Source: Chloroflexota bacterium
GTDB lineage: Bacteria; Chloroflexota; UBA11872; VXNJ01
Length of the DNA stretch: 8,360 nt
Direction of reading: 5' to 3'
NCBI GenBank assembly: GCA_026708165.1
Contig: JAPOVO010000081.1
Coordinates: 1 to 8,360, forward strand
Shown here: positions 4,959 to 8,360 of the stretch, one piece after another
Layout: the number at the start of each line of letters is the position of its first letter
Position numbering within the stretch: position 1 is the first letter of the stretch
Notes under the pieces: model-generated
What the model saw: the letters and a program-made list of their open reading frames with translations, nothing else
What the model was told of the DNA's origin: nothing
The model's database searches: none
Position numbers and translations under genes: made by a program

Positions 4959-7388
4959 ATGTTAGCGCTGCGACTGCGCTGGGCGCTCAGGGACGCGAAA
5001 GCGCGATGGCTCCAGGTTGCCGCCATCGCGTTGATGATCGCCATCGGCACCGGCATGTACGCCGGCCTCAGCAGCACAACGGAATGGCGGCTCGCCTCCA
5101 ACGACGCCAATTTCGATGCCACGAACATGTACGACATTCGCCTCCAGCTCGGCGGCGCCGGCTTTCTACAGCGGGGTGCGCTGAAGGACGTCGCCGAGAG
5201 TATCGAAGGCGTGGAGCAGGTTGAGGAGCGGCTGATCTCCCAAACGCAGGTTGACGTGGACGTCGGCGACCGTTCCGTTTTCGCGCGCGGCAGGATCGTC
5301 GGGGTGGACCTCTCCGACGGCGGCCCGCACGTAAACGGTGTCGAGCCGATCGTCGGCAGAGCCATCGACGAGTCCGAAGCCGGCGACCCGGTCGTGCTGC
5401 TGGAAGCTAACTTCGCCGTCTTCCACGAGCTTCCGGAAACCGGCGAGCTAAAGCTCGGAGGCGGCGTCACCGCCCAGTACGTCGGACAAGCCGCCTCGCC
5501 CGAGTACTTCGTCGTTATCGAGCAGACAGACTTCCTCGCGCAGGCCAACCTCGCGGTCGTGTTTACCTCGCTGGAGACTGCCCAGGCGCTCGCGAACAAG
5601 CCAGGTCTGGTCAACGACCTGGTGCTCACGGTCGCGCCCGGCGCCAATATCGACCACGTCGAGACCGCGCTTATCGCCGGAATCGAAACGCGCTATCCCC
5701 AAATGGGCGTGACCACGATGCAAACGGAGGACGATCCGTCCTTTCGGGCGCTCACCAACGATCCCAAGGGCGACCAGGCGTTGTTCAACGTATTCGCTAT
5801 TGTCATATTTGCCGGCGCGGCCTTCGCGGCCCTCAATCTCGCTACCCGCATGGTCGAAGCGCAGCGGCGCGAGATCGGCACGTCGATGGCGCTAGGCGTA
5901 CCGCCCCGCTCGATAGCCGCGCGCCCGCTGCTTGTAGGTCTGCAAATAGGAGTGCTGGGAGTGGTGTTCGGTGTCGGGATCGGCCTGCTTATCGGCAACG
6001 CCCTCGGCGGCGTGATCCAGGCATACGCGCAGCTTCCGGTGTTCTTAACCCCTTTTCAGACCGGCATCTTCGCAAGGGCTGCCGCCATCGGGTTCGCGCT
6101 CCCGATACTAGCCGTGCTGTGGCCTGTTTATCGCGCCGTGCGGGTCGTGCCCGTGGACGCCATCAGGACGGGCCACCTGGCCGCCCGCGGGGGCGGCATG
6201 GCGCCTGCGGTCAGCCGGCTCCCTCTGCCGCTGAGCAGCCTTGGGCGGATGCCCTTTCGTAACTTGCTCCGAGCGCCTCGGCGGACCTTCTTGACGCTCT
6301 TCGCGCTGACCGCCGTCATCGCCATCCTGATAAGCGTTGTCGCCATGATGGACTCGTTCGTGTTGACCATCGTGCGCGCGGATGAGGAGTTGATCGGAGA
6401 CGTGCCCGACCGGCTTAAGGTGGAGCTCGACACCATCTATCCGATCACCTCACCGGAGGTGACCGGCGTCATGGACGGCGGTGCCTTGAGAGTCGCCGAG
6501 CCGGAGCTCGTACTCGGTGGTGGGGTGAGCAGCGATGGCAAGACGCAAGACCTCTTACTCCAGTTGGTCGACTTCCAAAGCAATACTTGGCGCCCGACCG
6601 CAGTCGAGGGTGAGTTGGCCGTCGATAGGCCCGGGCTTGTTCTCGCCCGCATGGTAGCGGACGAGCTCGGAGTAGACACAGGCGATACTGTCACGCTCAC
6701 CCACCCGGTGCGGACCGGTGTCAACTCGTTCTCGTTCGAGACGAGGGACATCGAGGTTATCGCTATCCACCCGCATCCGCTCCGGTTCTTCGCCTACCTC
6801 GACATCCGCCAGGCGACATGGCTCGGTCTCGACGGTTTCGCCAACGTCATCTCGGGTGCCCCGGCTGCGGGCAAGTCCCTGGATTCCGTCAAGCGAGCGC
6901 TTTTCGAGGTGCCCGGCGTTGGAACCGTCAGAGGTCTCACGGAGACCTCCAAGGCGACCCAGGAGTTGCTGGACGAGTTCGCGAGCGTATTCCGCGTGAT
7001 CCAGGTGTTCGTGTTGGGTCTTGCCTTGCTGATCGCCTTTAACACTGCAAACATCAACACCGACGAGCGTTCGCGGGACCACGCGACCATGTTTGCCTAC
7101 GGCGTGCCGGTGCGAAGGGTGCTCGGGATCCTGGCGATGGAAGGCTTTGTACTCGGACTCTTGGCCACGGTCCTCGCTATTGGACTGGGTTATGGATTGC
7201 TCATATGGATTCTCCGCGTCGTCTTGCCGGACAGCATTCCCCATCTCGGCGTGGACTTGGCCGTAGATCTTCCCGCGATGGCCGTGATTCTGGCAGTCGG
7301 AATCGCCGTTATCGCGCTGGTGCCCGCGCTCTCCGTGCGCAAGCTCCGCCGAATGGACGTGCCCGCGACGCTGCGCGTGCTTGAGTAA
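4959..7388 (+). CDS. FtsX-family ABC permease with duplicated core (8 predicted membrane helices)
   Basis: The 809-residue protein has two similar halves. Each has one membrane helix, a large extracytoplasmic domain and three more helices: helices at about 17-38, 275-295, 321-349 and 367-393, then 441-464, 676-697, 722-752 and 770-794. External domains span about 39-274 (MacB_PCD-like) and 465-675. The FtsX signatures are ATRMVEAQRREIGTSMALGV (295-314) in half one and NTDERSRDHATMFAYGVPVR (700-719) in half two, each an ERxxE/AxG-type coupling segment that contacts the ATPase. Conserved arginine-rich ends (VYRAVRVVPVDAIR, LSVRKLRRMDVPATLR) close each half. Such eight-helix permeases act as a single chain, unlike four-helix MacB or LolC/LolE. 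No separate membrane-fusion protein is encoded here. Its own ribosome site is weak (GCGAG), which suits coupling to the ATPase. Substrate unknown; export of a lipid, peptide or lipoprotein is plausible. Confidence 0.93.
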   Translation: MLALRLRWALRDAKARWLQVAAIALMIAIGTGMYAGLSSTTEWRLASNDANFDATNMYDIRLQLGGAGFLQRGALKDVAESIEGVEQVEERLISQTQVDVDVGDRSVFARGRIVGVDLSDGGPHVNGVEPIVGRAIDESEAGDPVVLLEANFAVFHELPETGELKLGGGVTAQYVGQAASPEYFVVIEQTDFLAQANLAVVFTSLETAQALANKPGLVNDLVLTVAPGANIDHVETALIAGIETRYPQMGVTTMQTEDDPSFRALTNDPKGDQALFNVFAIVIFAGAAFAALNLATRMVEAQRREIGTSMALGVPPRSIAARPLLVGLQIGVLGVVFGVGIGLLIGNALGGVIQAYAQLPVFLTPFQTGIFARAAAIGFALPILAVLWPVYRAVRVVPVDAIRTGHLAARGGGMAPAVSRLPLPLSSLGRMPFRNLLRAPRRTFLTLFALTAVIAILISVVAMMDSFVLTIVRADEELIGDVPDRLKVELDTIYPITSPEVTGVMDGGALRVAEPELVLGGGVSSDGKTQDLLLQLVDFQSNTWRPTAVEGELAVDRPGLVLARMVADELGVDTGDTVTLTHPVRTGVNSFSFETRDIEVIAIHPHPLRFFAYLDIRQATWLGLDGFANVISGAPAAGKSLDSVKRALFEVPGVGTVRGLTETSKATQELLDEFASVFRVIQVFVLGLALLIAFNTANINTDERSRDHATMFAYGVPVRRVLGILAMEGFVLGLLATVLAIGLGYGLLIWILRVVLPDSIPHLGVDLAVDLPAMAVILAVGIAVIALVPALSVRKLRRMDVPATLRVLE

Positions 7389-7423
7389 CTGCTGAGGTTT
7401 GCAGAAGCAACTTAGGGAAGTGC

Positions 7424-7430
7424 GAGGAGG
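7424..7430 (+). promoter_or_regulatory. Strong ribosome binding site of the Rieske oxygenase gene
   Basis: GAGGAGG followed by A lies 7 bases before ATG 7438. It is the best Shine-Dalgarno match in the window and points to much higher translation of the oxygenase than of the permease just upstream. Confidence 0.8.
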
Positions 7431-7437
7431 AACAGCG

Positions 7438-8360
7438 ATGACTATCGCCGATTTGGATCGCGCCCTCACGGGTGAGCACCGCGTCGCCGCCGACCCCGAA
7501 ATCTCCTACACCCTGCCGGCGCGCTACTACATCGACGCGGAAATCCTCGAGCGCGAGAAAGAAGCGATCCACTATCGCTCCTGGCAGCCGGTATGTCATG
7601 TCAGCGAGCTGTCCGAGACCGGCAGCTACGCAACTTACAGCCTGCTCGACCAGGACATCATGGTCGTGCGCGGCGGCGATTCCGAGCTGCGCGCCTTCTA
7701 CAACGTGTGCTCCCACCGGGCGCATCAGCTGCTTCAGGGGAGCGGCACCACGAGCACCATCGTCTGTCGCTACCACGCATGGTCGTACCACACCGACGGC
7801 AGCCTGCGCACCGCCCGCGGTAGTGAGAACGTCGCCGGCTTCGACCGCGATCTGTTCTGCCTGAAGACGATCCGGCTGGAAGTCTTCGCCGGGCTTGTGT
7901 TCGTCAACTTCGATCCCGACGCTCCGCCTCTTGCTGACCAGGCCGCCGATCTGGAGGCCGAAATCCAGGATGTCGTCCCAGGTCTCGAAAGCCTCGTAAA
8001 GGTCGCCGAGATGCAGTCCGAGATGAGTTGCAACTGGAAGGTCGCGATCGACAACTACCTCGAGTGCTACCACTGCTCGACAGCCCATCCGGCGTTTTCG
8101 AGTCTGGTCGACCTCGACACCTATCGCTCCACGATTTGCGACATTCATTCGAGCCATTTCGCCGGGCGCGTAAGACCCAAAAACAGGGCCTACGAGTTCT
8201 CTCCGGACGATCCCGTCCAGCACGCCGCGTTCTGGTACCTGTGGCCGTTCACCGTTATGAACGTCTACCCGGGCCGCCCCATCCTCACCATGACCACCTA
8301 CGCGCCGCCGGGACCGGGGACCACTCCGGTCCAGTCCACCCGCTACGCCCCCCTAAGAAA
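7438..8360 (+). CDS. Rieske [2Fe-2S] oxygenase, CntA/YeaW (carnitine-type) group, N-terminal 307 residues
   Basis: This is the oxygenase component of a two-part monooxygenase that uses a reductase partner to hydroxylate and split its substrate. The Rieske cluster ligands are C91, H93, C110 and H113, in a CxH-x16-CxxH arrangement (NVCSHRAHQLLQG, then CRYH). The catalytic domain begins with NWKVAIDNYLECYHCSTAHP (199-218), giving mononuclear iron ligands H212 and H217. The residue that usually bridges the two iron centres, Asp in most ring hydroxylases, is Glu (E209). This Glu, and the NYLECYHC context, are the known mark of CntA/YeaW carnitine oxygenases and relatives acting on quaternary amines. 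The third iron ligand, expected near residue 320, is past the window edge, as is any reductase gene. The start is fixed by a strong GAGGAGG. It lies 49 bases after the permease, possibly in one operon. Substrate (carnitine, gamma-butyrobetaine, glycine betaine, stachydrine or other) is undecided. Confidence 0.93.
   Translation, partial: MTIADLDRALTGEHRVAADPEISYTLPARYYIDAEILEREKEAIHYRSWQPVCHVSELSETGSYATYSLLDQDIMVVRGGDSELRAFYNVCSHRAHQLLQGSGTTSTIVCRYHAWSYHTDGSLRTARGSENVAGFDRDLFCLKTIRLEVFAGLVFVNFDPDAPPLADQAADLEAEIQDVVPGLESLVKVAEMQSEMSCNWKVAIDNYLECYHCSTAHPAFSSLVDLDTYRSTICDIHSSHFAGRVRPKNRAYEFSPDDPVQHAAFWYLWPFTVMNVYPGRPILTMTTYAPPGPGTTPVQSTRYAPLR

Noticed and set aside
7309..8223. Open frame of 304 codons on the minus strand opposite the Rieske gene
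   Set aside because: It lies antisense to the certain oxygenase and the permease end, and its sequence has no domain features.

Overview
The window is high-GC bacterial DNA, roughly 60% by eye, with five clear protein-coding genes plus one gene cut by each of the left and right limits as described below. No rRNA, tRNA, CRISPR array, transposase or integrase was seen. No marker gene fixes the taxon. The family mix (MMPL exporter, FtsX-type exporter, Rieske oxygenase, an orphan toroid-like protein) and the dispersed palindromes whose spurious translation contains 'SFPRKRES' would fit an environmental lineage such as Chloroflexota (SAR202/Dehalococcoidia-like). That placement is a weak inference.

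Layout. Bases 1-671 (minus strand) hold the N-terminal part of an MMPL/RND-type membrane exporter, starting at TTG and running off the left edge. A 307-base divergent intergenic region follows. Bases 979-1512 (plus) encode an AmpD-like N-acetylmuramoyl-L-alanine amidase with all expected zinc and catalytic residues. Bases 1513-2093 are a 581-base convergent intergenic region packed in its first 350 bases with hairpin-forming repeats. Bases 2094-3845 (minus) encode a 583-residue protein of unrecognised family that looks like a cytoplasmic alpha-helical toroid followed by a beta-rich tail. A 401-base divergent region (3846-4246) contains a short coding-like stretch but no recognisable gene.

Bases 4247-7388 (plus) form a two-gene ABC export unit: a LolD/MacB-type ATPase (TTG start) and, 10 bases later, an 809-residue FtsX-type permease with a duplicated core. 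Only 49 bases after it, with a very strong ribosome binding site, begins a Rieske oxygenase of the CntA/YeaW (carnitine-type) group. It runs off the right edge before the last iron ligand.

How they may work together: the ATPase and permease surely form one complex. Whether the oxygenase belongs to the same operon is open, because FtsX-type complexes are exporters or envelope-stress machines and not known importers of quaternary amines. The MMPL gene, the amidase and the 583-residue protein appear to be independent transcription units. The items most worth a second look are the 583-residue orphan family, the substrate of the CntA-like oxygenase, and the repeat cluster.
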